The notes under the pieces were generated by a model. It had not been told where the DNA came from. It saw only the letters and a list, made by a program, of their open reading frames with translations, and did no database searches. The translations under genes and the position numbers were made by a program. Shown in pieces: positions 1 through 7,157 of a DNA stretch of 19,089 nt. Source of the stretch: Firmicutes bacterium UBA6648 (GTDB taxonomy: Bacteria; Bacillota; Clostridia; Peptostreptococcales; Anaerovoracaceae). The DNA lies in assembly GCA_002455605.1 (NCBI GenBank), contig DKLE01000045.1, positions 1 through 19,089 on the forward strand, read 5' to 3'. Within the stretch, counting starts at the first letter, position 1, and the number at the start of each line of letters is the position of its first letter.

Positions 1-51
1 CGGTCAGCTTTTTTAATAATAATTCAAAAATATTCCTATGTCAATAAACTC

Positions 52-67
52 TCGACCAATGGGTCGG
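52..67. promoter_or_regulatory. Operator-like inverted repeat upstream of nth
   Basis: The arms CGACC (53-57) and GGTCG (62-66) are perfect inverted repeats around AATG, with a T/G wobble pair outside them (52 and 67). The site lies about 70 bp before the nth start. It could be the binding site of a dimeric repressor for nth or for a gene to the left of the window, or a short RNA hairpin. No T-run follows it, so it is not an intrinsic terminator. Positions 1-24 hold GCTTTTTT, which might be the tail of a terminator whose first arm lies outside the window; this cannot be judged. Confidence 0.3.
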
Positions 68-85
68 AAATTTACTGTTACAATA

Positions 86-114
86 TTTATTTAACCGGGT
101 AAATAGTATATAAT
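86..114 (+). promoter_or_regulatory. Candidate nth promoter with overlapping near-palindrome
   Basis: A perfect -10 box TATAAT lies at 109-114, 10 bp before the ribosome-binding site GGAGG (124-128). The -35 box at 17-nt spacing is poor (TTTATT, 86-91). The space where a -35 box should be is occupied by a near-palindrome at 88-105 (TATTTAACC facing GGGTAAATA, one mismatched pair in nine). A weak -35 beneath a palindrome suggests an activator or repressor site, but this is inference. Confidence 0.4.
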
Positions 115-137
115 AATTCAGTTGGAGGTAAAAAATT

Positions 138-770
138 ATGAAATTAACCAAAAAAAAAATAAATGAACTTTTAGATAAATTGGAAGAAATGTATCCGGAT
201 GCAGATTGCGCATTAGATTTTGGTTCTATATTCCAGCTCTTAATTTCAGTAGTGCTATCCGCACAAACCACAGATAAAAGCGTGAATGCAGTAACTCCTG
301 AGCTTTTTACAAGATATCCGGATGCCGGTGCCCTGTCTCTGGCAAGGGAAGAAGATCTTCAGGACATTATCAAAAGAATCGGGATGTATAAAACAAAATC
401 AAAAAATATCTTAGCTTTAAGTAAAACCCTAGAATCCCAATATGAAGGACAGGTCCCGGAAGATTACGACAAATTGATCGCCCTGCCCGGTGTGGGACGT
501 AAAACCGCAAACGTGGTTTTATCCGTGGGCTTCGGCCAGCAGCGCATTGCTGTGGATACTCATGTATTCCGGGTATCCAACCGCATTGGTTTAGTTCATG
601 AGAAAGATGTCTTAAAGACAGAACTGGCGTTGATGAAAGTCATACCGGAGGAAAGATGGTCTCGAACTCATCACAGCCTGATTTTTCACGGCCGATATTG
701 TTGTGATGCCAAAAAACCAAAATGCGAAGATTGCGCAATCTCCGCATTTTGTAAAACCTTTAACTCATAA
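138..770 (+). CDS. nth: Endonuclease III (DNA glycosylase/AP lyase)
   Basis: This cytoplasmic base-excision-repair enzyme removes oxidised pyrimidines and cleaves the abasic site by beta-elimination. The 210-residue protein is the normal family length. The helix-hairpin-helix LPGVGRKTANV spans residues 116-126, with the catalytic lysine at K122 and the catalytic aspartate at D140 (in VDTHVFR). The four cysteines of the [4Fe-4S] cluster are C189, C196, C199 and C205, in the exact C-X6-C-X2-C-X5-C spacing. The ATG at 138 follows GGAGG (124-128) with a 9-nt gap. The gene is monocistronic here and its last 6 bp overlap the end of the convergent hydantoinase gene. The cluster-encoding codons also form a long palindrome (see the terminator at 711-750). 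All expected residues are present. Confidence 0.97.
   Translation: MKLTKKKINELLDKLEEMYPDADCALDFGSIFQLLISVVLSAQTTDKSVNAVTPELFTRYPDAGALSLAREEDLQDIIKRIGMYKTKSKNILALSKTLESQYEGQVPEDYDKLIALPGVGRKTANVVLSVGFGQQRIAVDTHVFRVSNRIGLVHEKDVLKTELALMKVIPEERWSRTHHSLIFHGRYCCDAKKPKCEDCAISAFCKTFNS
711..750 (-). terminator. Intrinsic terminator for the hydantoinase operon, inside nth
   Basis: Positions 719-750 form a 32-nt palindrome with 15 of 16 possible pairs: AAAATGCG with CGCATTTT, one A/C mismatch (727/742), then AGATTGC with GCAATCT. Read on the minus strand, 15 nt past the end of the hydantoinase gene (765), the hairpin is followed by TTTTGGTTTTTT (the complement of 711-722, its first four Ts being part of the stem). 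This is a typical rho-independent layout. On the plus strand only TTTTG follows, before the nth stop codon, so it should terminate poorly in that direction. The site falls within codons for the Fe-S cluster cysteines of nth. Confidence 0.6.
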
Positions 771-2168
771 CTGAGGGCTGCTAAGCTTTATCGGTTTACA
801 TTTTATCAGCTTTCCCTGTCCCTTTTTACCTATAAATTCACCATCTTTAAAGACAAGCGTGCCTCTGCTGTAGGTTGCAACCGGGTAGCCCTTCAGCTTT
901 ACTCCTTCCCATATGGTGTGATCCGTCTGCCCGTGCATGGCTTCATTCGTGATAACGAATTCTTTCTTCTTGTCATAAATGACTATATCTGCATCTAAGC
1001 CCACCTGCAAGCTGCCCTTTTGATCGTCGAGTCCAAACAGCTTTGCAGGATTGGCTGCACAAAGCTCCACCGCTTTATTGAAAGTGATTCTGCCTTTATT
1101 AGCCTCTGACAGCATATAAGGATACATATTCTCAATGCCTGCACATCCATTTGGAATGGTAGTAAAGTCACCTGGTTTACCATCCTTCGTAACAATTCCC
1201 CAGTCTTTTTCAGCCTGAGTGAACGGGCAATGATCCGTAGCCACAGTGGCAATATCTCCTCGTTTTATACCTTCCCAGAGAGCCTGCTGTGAAGCTTTTC
1301 CTTTCATCGGCGGTGAACATACGAAATCTCTTGCTCTTTCTCTTTTATAAACCTCTCTGGTAAAATGCAAATACTGTGGACAGGTTTCTGCAAAAATCGG
1401 ATATCCTTCATCTCTTGCCTGAGTAACCGCCTCCATTCCTTGCTTGTTGGCCAGATGAACAATGTAAAGAGAGGTTCCTGCCATTTTAGCTAAATTGATA
1501 GCTCTGAAGTCTGCTTCCCCTTCCACGTCTTCATTTTTTGACATATAATGCCACCAGGCGTCTGTCTTTCCTTCTCTTAAATATTGTTTAATAAGAACAT
1601 TATTGACATCTCTGTTTTCTGCATGAACGCCTACCAGCGCTCCAATTTGAGCGGATTTTTGCAGTACCTTATAAAAAGCTCCGTCATCCACACCAAAATC
1701 ATAGACCATAAAGACTTTAAAAGATGGTATTCCCTCTTTCACTGCAGCCTCCATGGAATCCAGCAGCTCTTCTGTGGATACATCTGTGACACCGATATGA
1801 AACGAATAATCTACTGCCGCATCTGGTGCAGCCAGACTATTTCTCCTCTCGATGGCATCCTGCATCAATTCCCCTTTCTGCTGAATAATGAAATCAAATA
1901 CGGTTGTAGTTCCTCCGCAGGCTGCTGATTTCGTTCCGAAATAATAATCATCTGTAGAAACCGTTCCTCCGAATGGCATCGCTAAATGTGTATGACCGTC
2001 AATTGCTCCCGGCAATACCAGCTTTCCCTTTGCATCGACTACCTGCGTTTTCTGAGCAGGCCTTAAATTAGTTCCGATTTCTGAAATCTTTCCGTCAGTC
2101 ACCGCAATATCTGCCCTATATGATGCCTCAGCCGTTACCAGCAAGCCCCCTCTAATTAGTAAATCCAT
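765..2168 (-). CDS. hydA: Dihydropyrimidinase / D-hydantoinase
   Basis: This binuclear metal amidohydrolase opens 5,6-dihydropyrimidine or hydantoin rings to N-carbamoyl amino acids in the cytoplasm. The 467-residue protein is the usual length. All metal ligands of the family are visible: H59 and H61 (GHTH), the lysine that becomes carboxylated, K151 (SFKVF), H182 (VHAEN), H238 (VHLAN) and D312 (TDHCPF). Y156 matches the tyrosine that contacts substrate in hydantoinases. The start follows a G-rich ribosome-binding site (GGGGG). It lies 33 nt downstream of a permease gene on the same strand, so the two probably form an operon for uptake and hydrolysis of a cyclic ureide. No carbamoylase, racemase or dihydropyrimidine dehydrogenase is nearby, so the exact substrate is open. 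Allantoinase is less likely given the residue pattern. Confidence 0.9.
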   Translation of the reverse strand: MDLLIRGGLLVTAEASYRADIAVTDGKISEIGTNLRPAQKTQVVDAKGKLVLPGAIDGHTHLAMPFGGTVSTDDYYFGTKSAACGGTTTVFDFIIQQKGELMQDAIERRNSLAAPDAAVDYSFHIGVTDVSTEELLDSMEAAVKEGIPSFKVFMVYDFGVDDGAFYKVLQKSAQIGALVGVHAENRDVNNVLIKQYLREGKTDAWWHYMSKNEDVEGEADFRAINLAKMAGTSLYIVHLANKQGMEAVTQARDEGYPIFAETCPQYLHFTREVYKRERARDFVCSPPMKGKASQQALWEGIKRGDIATVATDHCPFTQAEKDWGIVTKDGKPGDFTTIPNGCAGIENMYPYMLSEANKGRITFNKAVELCAANPAKLFGLDDQKGSLQVGLDADIVIYDKKKEFVITNEAMHGQTDHTIWEGVKLKGYPVATYSRGTLVFKDGEFIGKKGQGKLIKCKPIKLSSPQL

Positions 2169-2201
2169 TTTTCAACCCCCTTGTTATTTGTTCTTTTATT
2201 G

Positions 2202-3782
2202 CTATGCCAACTTTTCAGTCATAGCTTCATGCTCTTCCTCTGTTACGATTGAGTTTCTATCGTTCTTCATAAGAGCAACATATACAACAAAGCCAATGAT
2301 GAAGGATACTATATATCCGTTCGCTGCCAGCCATTGAACAAAGCTTGGATCGACTCCGGACTTCGGATTATAAAGTAAAACCGTATTGCCGAGAAGGGGA
2401 ATGATAAAAGCAGCTATCCAGGCTATAATTGCCGCTACATTCCAGCCTCCTTTATACCAGTATCTTCCGTTTTCCCCCATATACAGACCTGCTACATCAA
2501 TTCTTTTCTGTTTTATAAAATAGTAATCTGCAATAAAAATAGCAGCTACAGGTGCAAGAATGGTTCCGTAATTGTTCAGCCAGGTAAATACATACGCTGC
2601 ACCGGATCCATAAATCCACCAAGGCTGTGCCAAAACAGCGATAATACAAGTCGCTATCACTCCCATTCGATAAGTTATTTTCGTAGGAGCCAAATTCGAG
2701 AACCCATTGGCCGGTGCCACAACATTGGCAGCAACACAGGTGGTGATTGTTGCCGCCGCAACTCCCACAGCACAAATAATTACCACGAATTTATTTTCCA
2801 CATAATAAAACACATTTGTCGGATCAAACATGGCTGTTCCCATGGAAAGCTTTGTAGCCATAGCAAAAAATGCTCCGATATACGCACAGAGGAACATCGG
2901 CACAGGCATGCCGTAAAGCTGCCCCCGGAATTGATCCTTCTGGGATTTGGCATATCTTGAGAAATCAGGAATATTCAGAGCAATAGTTGCCCAAAATGCG
3001 ATATTTCCGGTTAATCCTGCTAAATAAACGTACCAGAAGCCTCCAAATTCTTCTATTAATGCAGGATCATTTCCCTGTGACATGACCTCGCCAAAGCTGA
3101 AACCTGCCTGATTTGCCGTTATAACAGACCAAATAAACAAGCCAAGCATAACGATAATCAATAAAGGTCCGCCGATATTCTGAACAATCTTTATCCCTTC
3201 GGAGCCTTTGTAAGCTACCCATCCGATAAAAATCATAAATATCAAAAATCCAATTAACTGTCCTACATGACATGGGTTTCCAAAGATGTTAATTACCCAG
3301 CTCTGATCTTTAAAGGACGCTATAAAGCAGCCAAGGATAGCAGCTACGGCACCGCCTCCTACCCAAGCTTGAACCGCAGTCCAGCCACAGGCAACAAAAG
3401 CTCGCAGCAATGCGGGAATATGTGCACCGATTCCCCCAAAAGTAAGTCTGGAAAAAACAGGAAATGGAATACCATATTTGGTACCTGCATGGGAATTGAG
3501 TTGAATCGGTATCAGCACAATTAAATTTCCCAAAGCTACATTTAATACTGCCAGCCATGGTGAAATTCCCATACCAATGAGAGCTGACGCTAAAGAAAGG
3601 GAAGGAATGCAAATGGCCATGCCAATCCAAAGTGCTGTTATGTTATATGTAGTCCAGGTTCTCTGAGAGACCGACGTAGGAGCAAGATCCACATTATAGT
3701 ATTTGGAACTGACCAGCTCCGCACGAGCTGCGTCCGTCAATTCATACAGACCATTGCATTCGACTTGAGTGAATTGTGACAT
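2202..3782 (-). CDS. NCS1-family nucleobase/hydantoin permease
   Basis: This is an inner-membrane, cation-coupled transporter of the nucleobase:cation symporter-1 family, which imports hydantoins, allantoin, uracil or cytosine. Its 526 residues contain about 12 hydrophobic helices between residues 47 and 505, with short charged ends. Residues matching the Mhp1 substrate site are present: W134 and Q138 (GWTAVQAW), W264 (in the signature FWATIALNIPDFSRYA, 263-278) and an asparagine in helix 8 (N353, AANVVAPAN). The first 45 residues (LTDAARAELVSSKYYNVDLAP region) are typical of the NCS1 N-terminus. The ATG follows AGGAGG with a 9-nt gap. Being first in the operon with the hydantoinase points to hydantoin or dihydropyrimidine import; the substrate is inferred from context and not fixed by sequence. 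Confidence 0.9.
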   Translation of the reverse strand: MSQFTQVECNGLYELTDAARAELVSSKYYNVDLAPTSVSQRTWTTYNITALWIGMAICIPSLSLASALIGMGISPWLAVLNVALGNLIVLIPIQLNSHAGTKYGIPFPVFSRLTFGGIGAHIPALLRAFVACGWTAVQAWVGGGAVAAILGCFIASFKDQSWVINIFGNPCHVGQLIGFLIFMIFIGWVAYKGSEGIKIVQNIGGPLLIIVMLGLFIWSVITANQAGFSFGEVMSQGNDPALIEEFGGFWYVYLAGLTGNIAFWATIALNIPDFSRYAKSQKDQFRGQLYGMPVPMFLCAYIGAFFAMATKLSMGTAMFDPTNVFYYVENKFVVIICAVGVAAATITTCVAANVVAPANGFSNLAPTKITYRMGVIATCIIAVLAQPWWIYGSGAAYVFTWLNNYGTILAPVAAIFIADYYFIKQKRIDVAGLYMGENGRYWYKGGWNVAAIIAWIAAFIIPLLGNTVLLYNPKSGVDPSFVQWLAANGYIVSFIIGFVVYVALMKNDRNSIVTEEEHEAMTEKLA

Positions 3783-3818
3783 TGAAACACCTCCTAAACA
3801 TGATGATAAAACTATTAC

Positions 3819-3847
3819 GTTATATGTATATTACAGAAATTAGCCAA
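3819..3847 (-). promoter_or_regulatory. Candidate promoter of the permease-hydantoinase operon
   Basis: Read on the minus strand, TTGGCT (3847-3842) and TATAAC (3824-3819) are separated by exactly 17 nt. They match the sigma-70/sigma-A boxes at 4 and 5 of 6 positions. The -10 box lies about 37 nt before the permease start, leaving a short leader with a strong ribosome-binding site. Confidence 0.45.
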
Positions 3848-3871
3848 TGTAACTAGTTTTTTATTTTTTAA

Positions 3872-3887
3872 TTCTAAATCTTTAGAA
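3872..3887. promoter_or_regulatory. Palindrome in the divergent intergenic region
   Basis: TTCTAAA (3872-3878) and TTTAGAA (3881-3887) are perfect 7-bp arms around TC. The site sits just upstream of the -35 box of the leftward promoter and about 97 bp upstream of the -35 of the acn promoter. Its position fits an activator or repressor site for the permease operon. The surrounding DNA is very AT-rich, so chance is a real alternative. Confidence 0.25.
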
Positions 3888-3983
3888 AATTAAGTTAAAT
3901 TCAAGTAATTGCAGTGCCTAAGCATTTTCCCACATCTTTCTTTCTATTTCTCTGTTTATTTTATAATTTATTAAACAGCGCCC

Positions 3984-4012
3984 TTGACACACTCTCTACA
4001 AAATTGTATAAT
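3984..4012 (+). promoter_or_regulatory. Consensus promoter of the acn-icd operon
   Basis: TTGACA (3984-3989), a 17-nt spacer and TATAAT (4007-4012) are a perfect match to the vegetative promoter consensus. The predicted transcription start is near 4019-4020, giving a leader of about 40 nt before the aconitase ATG. A promoter this strong normally needs a repressor, and repeats overlap it directly (4003-4030). Confidence 0.85.
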
Positions 4013-4030
4013 TGTATACACGAATACAAT
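4003..4030. promoter_or_regulatory. Tandem operator over the acn promoter (GntR-like)
   Basis: The heptamer ATTGTAT occurs at 4003-4009 and 4011-4017, and its inverse ATACAAT at 4024-4030. The second and third copies form a perfect inverted repeat with a 6-nt spacer, centred on the predicted transcription start. The first copy pairs less perfectly with ATACAC at 4016-4021, making an overlapping second site shifted by 8 bp. The core TGTATACA (4013-4020) is itself a perfect palindrome. FadR/FCD-type GntR proteins bind short palindromes with GT and AC in the half-sites, and such a protein is encoded as the third gene of this transcript. Autogenous repression is the likely reading. Confidence 0.65.
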
Positions 4031-4058
4031 GTTTTAGTTTTAACATAGGAGGACTTAA

Positions 4059-5981
4059 ATGGGAAATACTTTAGCTTATAAGATTTTAAAGAAGCATCTT
4101 CTGGAGGGTACCCTTTCCCCCGGAAATGAAATAACAATAAAAATGGATCAAACCCTGACGCAGGATTCAACCGGAACAATGGTTTACCTGCAATTGGAAG
4201 CGATGAATGTGGATAGAATTCAAACCGAGCTTTCTGTGGCGTACATCGATCACAATACCCTTCAAACCGGTTTTGAAAATGCGGATGATCACGCTTTTAT
4301 AAAAAGTGTTGCACAAAGACACGGTGTACTTTTCTCAAAACCCGGCAACGGAATTTGTCATCAGCTTCATTTAGAGAACTATGGAAAACCGGGTAAAACC
4401 TTATTAGGTTCAGACAGTCACACCCCAACCGGCGGCGGTTTAGGTATGATTGCAATCGGTGCCGGCGGATTGGACGTAGCCATGGCTATGGCTAAAGGGA
4501 CTTACAGCCTTACTGTACCAAAGGTAATCAATGTCCAGCTTACCGGTCAATTGAGACCTTGGGTTTCCGCTAAGGATGTTATCTTATATGTCCTTCAGAA
4601 GCTTACGGTAAAAGGCGGTGTAGGGAAAATTGTGGAATATACCGGCGAGGGAGTAAAATCTTTGTCCGTTACCGACAGAGCCACAATTACCAATATGGGA
4701 GCTGAACTGGGTGCTACTACTTCCATATTTCCAAGCGATGAAAACACCCTTCAATATCTGACTGAACAAGGCAGACCGGAGGATTATGCAGAATTGACAG
4801 CAGATGCGGATGCTGTTTACGATGAAACCCTGACAGTCAACTTGTCCGAACTTACTCCTTTGGCCGCAATGCCTCACAGCCCGGATAATGTAGACTCCAT
4901 AAAAAATATCGGCAATATAAAAATTGATCAGGTGGCTATCGGAAGCTGCACCAACTCTTCTTATTCCGATTTAATGAAGGTAGCCGCTATTTTAAAAGGC
5001 AATAAGGTTCATAAGGATGTCAGCCTGGTTATTTCCCCCGGCTCCAGTAAAATCCTGTCCAAGCTTGCTGAAAACGGTGCATTGGCAGACATGATTAATG
5101 CAGGCGCCAGAATTATTGAAAATGCCTGCGGACCTTGCATCGGTATGGGGCAATCCCCTAAATCAGGTGCAGTTTCTCTTAGAACCTTTAATAGAAACTT
5201 CAAAGGAAGAAGCGGCACTTTAGACGCAGATGTCTATTTAGTAAGCCCTGAAACTGCTGCAATCTCTGCTGTAACCGGAGCGTTGACAGACGGTATGACC
5301 TGTGGCAGAGAGCTTCCTGAGATTCATTCCGTTGACTTTATCTTTAACGATAACTTTATTGTTTATCCAAAAGGAACCGATAAACAAAATACCGAAGTAG
5401 AAATGGGACCGAATATCAAGCCTTTCCCGAGAAATACAGCTTTAGGTGACGTTGTTAATGCAACAGTAGCGCTTCACGCAGGAAATAATATCACCACAGA
5501 TGATATCATGCCCTCTGACTCCAGATTGCTGCCATACCGTTCCAACGTCCCTCACCTGGCAAACTACTGCTTCGAAAAAATTGACAGTCAATTTTCCTCT
5601 CGATGTAAAGAGGCGGGCAGTTGTGCCATAATCGGCGGAGAAAATTACGGACAGGGTAGCAGCAGAGAGCATGCGGCACTTGCACCTCTTTATCTCGGTG
5701 TAAAATTCGTATTAGCCAAATCCTTTGCAAGAATTCACCGTTCCAATTTAATTAACAGTGGAATCATGCCCCTAATCTTCGAAAATCCGGCTGATTATGA
5801 CGATTTCACAATCGGCCAGAAGCTGGTTATCGAAAATGCCAAGCAGCAAATCAAAGAACCTATAGTTATTGTAAAGAATCTGGACAACGGCAGAGAATAC
5901 AGAACCTTGACAAACTTTTCTGACCTAGAAATCAATATGATTTTATGCGGCGGAAAAATCAATTCAATCAAAGGAGCTTAA
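4059..5981 (+). CDS. Aconitate hydratase (single-chain)
   Basis: This cytoplasmic [4Fe-4S] enzyme interconverts citrate and isocitrate. Its 640 residues are fewer than in AcnA-type enzymes (about 890) and match the shorter bacterial aconitase class that keeps the swivel domain at the C-terminus. The cluster cysteines are C297 (GSCTNSS) and C357 and C360 (ACGPCIGMG). The active-site block SDSHTPTGG is at 118-126 and the swivel-domain loop GGENYGQGSSREHAA at 526-540. The ATG follows AGGAGG (4047-4052) with a 6-nt gap. It is the first gene of a transcript with isocitrate dehydrogenase 2 nt downstream, which supports citrate over isopropylmalate or homocitrate as substrate. A homoaconitase is the main alternative, but no lysine or leucine genes are near. 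Confidence 0.9.
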   Translation: MGNTLAYKILKKHLLEGTLSPGNEITIKMDQTLTQDSTGTMVYLQLEAMNVDRIQTELSVAYIDHNTLQTGFENADDHAFIKSVAQRHGVLFSKPGNGICHQLHLENYGKPGKTLLGSDSHTPTGGGLGMIAIGAGGLDVAMAMAKGTYSLTVPKVINVQLTGQLRPWVSAKDVILYVLQKLTVKGGVGKIVEYTGEGVKSLSVTDRATITNMGAELGATTSIFPSDENTLQYLTEQGRPEDYAELTADADAVYDETLTVNLSELTPLAAMPHSPDNVDSIKNIGNIKIDQVAIGSCTNSSYSDLMKVAAILKGNKVHKDVSLVISPGSSKILSKLAENGALADMINAGARIIENACGPCIGMGQSPKSGAVSLRTFNRNFKGRSGTLDADVYLVSPETAAISAVTGALTDGMTCGRELPEIHSVDFIFNDNFIVYPKGTDKQNTEVEMGPNIKPFPRNTALGDVVNATVALHAGNNITTDDIMPSDSRLLPYRSNVPHLANYCFEKIDSQFSSRCKEAGSCAIIGGENYGQGSSREHAALAPLYLGVKFVLAKSFARIHRSNLINSGIMPLIFENPADYDDFTIGQKLVIENAKQQIKEPIVIVKNLDNGREYRTLTNFSDLEINMILCGGKINSIKGA

Positions 5982-5983
5982 GC

Positions 5984-7114
5984 ATGGAATATATAAAACA
6001 CTTAGAAAAAATCATTGCAGAACAGCTGGCAAGAGTAGAAAGAATAAAAGATTCCCATGGATTTACAGATTTCACTAATCTTGATAAAATTGTAATCGGC
6101 ATTATTGACGGAGATGGTATCGGTCCCATCATTCTTAAAGAAGCCAAAAGAGTTTTAAATGAATTGTTGAAAGATGAGATTTCTTCATGTAAAATTGAAT
6201 TACGAGCTATTGACGGATTAACTCTGGAAAACCGGATTGCAAAAAATGCCACTGTTCCAGAAGATGTATTAAGTGCCATCAAAGAATGCCACGTTTTATT
6301 AAAGGGACCTACTACTACCCCAAGCAAAGCAGATAAGCTTCCAAACATTGAAAGCGCCAATGTTACCTTAAGACGGGAATTGGACTTATTTGCAAACGTA
6401 AGACCTGTTTGCATCCCCGAAAAAAACATTGACTGGATTTTCTACAGAGAAAATACCGAAGGAGAATACGCCCTTGGAAGCAGAGGCATAGAAATCAACG
6501 AAGAAATTTCTATGGATTTTAAGGTAACCACTACAGGGGGTACGAAACGAATTGCCAAAGCTGCTTTTGAATACGCCAAAGCAAACGGAAATAAAAACGT
6601 GTCTATTGTTACAAAAGCAAATATTATGAAGAAAACTGACGGCAAATTTTTAGATTTATGCTACCAGGTGGCTAAGGATTATCCCAATATCCATGTGGAC
6701 GATTGGTATGTGGACATCATGGCAGCAAACCTTGTTAATGAACAAATCAGAAGCAACTTCAACGTGTTTATTTTACCCAACCTATACGGAGATATCATTA
6801 CGGATGAGGCTGCACAAATTCAAGGAGGCGTAGGCACCGCCGGCAGTGCTAATGTAGGTGCGCAATATGCCATGTTTGAAGCTATCCATGGAAGTGCTCC
6901 GAGAATGGTTGCTGATGGTATTGCCGAATACGCTAATCCTTCCAGCATATTAAAGGCTGCGGAAATGATGCTTCGGCATATCGGATATACAGAAAAAGCA
7001 GATAAATTATTAGCCGCTTTAAACCTTGCTCAGGCAAATAAACATATGACCGGCGATGCATCAGGAGAAACGGCAGCTGCTTTTGCTGATTACGTTCTAT
7101 CTGCTTTAGTCTAG
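5984..7114 (+). CDS. Isocitrate dehydrogenase, probably NAD-dependent
   Basis: This member of the isocitrate/isopropylmalate dehydrogenase family would oxidise isocitrate to 2-oxoglutarate and CO2. In the 376-residue protein I see the nucleotide-fold start GDGIGPI (43-49), the substrate arginines in the LRRELDLFANVR block (129-140), the YRENTEGEY motif (154-162), K211, the metal aspartates D270 and D274 (GDIITDEA) and the adenine-binding segment HGSAPRMVADG (302-312). This last segment lacks the Lys-Tyr pair of E. coli NADP-dependent ICDH, so NAD is inferred as cofactor. I chose the ATG at 5984 because AAAGGAG lies 7 nt before it; an upstream in-frame ATG (5945) lies inside the aconitase gene. 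The 2-nt gap implies translational coupling with aconitase. About 33 residues precede the conserved core. Confidence 0.88.
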   Translation: MEYIKHLEKIIAEQLARVERIKDSHGFTDFTNLDKIVIGIIDGDGIGPIILKEAKRVLNELLKDEISSCKIELRAIDGLTLENRIAKNATVPEDVLSAIKECHVLLKGPTTTPSKADKLPNIESANVTLRRELDLFANVRPVCIPEKNIDWIFYRENTEGEYALGSRGIEINEEISMDFKVTTTGGTKRIAKAAFEYAKANGNKNVSIVTKANIMKKTDGKFLDLCYQVAKDYPNIHVDDWYVDIMAANLVNEQIRSNFNVFILPNLYGDIITDEAAQIQGGVGTAGSANVGAQYAMFEAIHGSAPRMVADGIAEYANPSSILKAAEMMLRHIGYTEKADKLLAALNLAQANKHMTGDASGETAAAFADYVLSALV

Positions 7115-7157
7115 TGTACTTTATGGTGCACAGGTCATTTTAGGAGGAGCTAATAAA

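Noticed and set aside
3310..3630. Cys/Ser-rich open frame in another frame of the NCS1 permease
   Set aside because: Composition is typical of a shifted membrane-protein gene; the permease frame is intact across the region.
5945..5983. Upstream ATG giving a 13-residue longer isocitrate dehydrogenase
   Set aside because: It lies inside the aconitase gene and lacks a ribosome-binding site, while the ATG at 5984 has AAAGGAG at good spacing.
5968..6429. Open frame of 153 codons antisense to isocitrate dehydrogenase
   Set aside because: It mirrors the coding frame of a complete conserved gene and shows no domain of its own.
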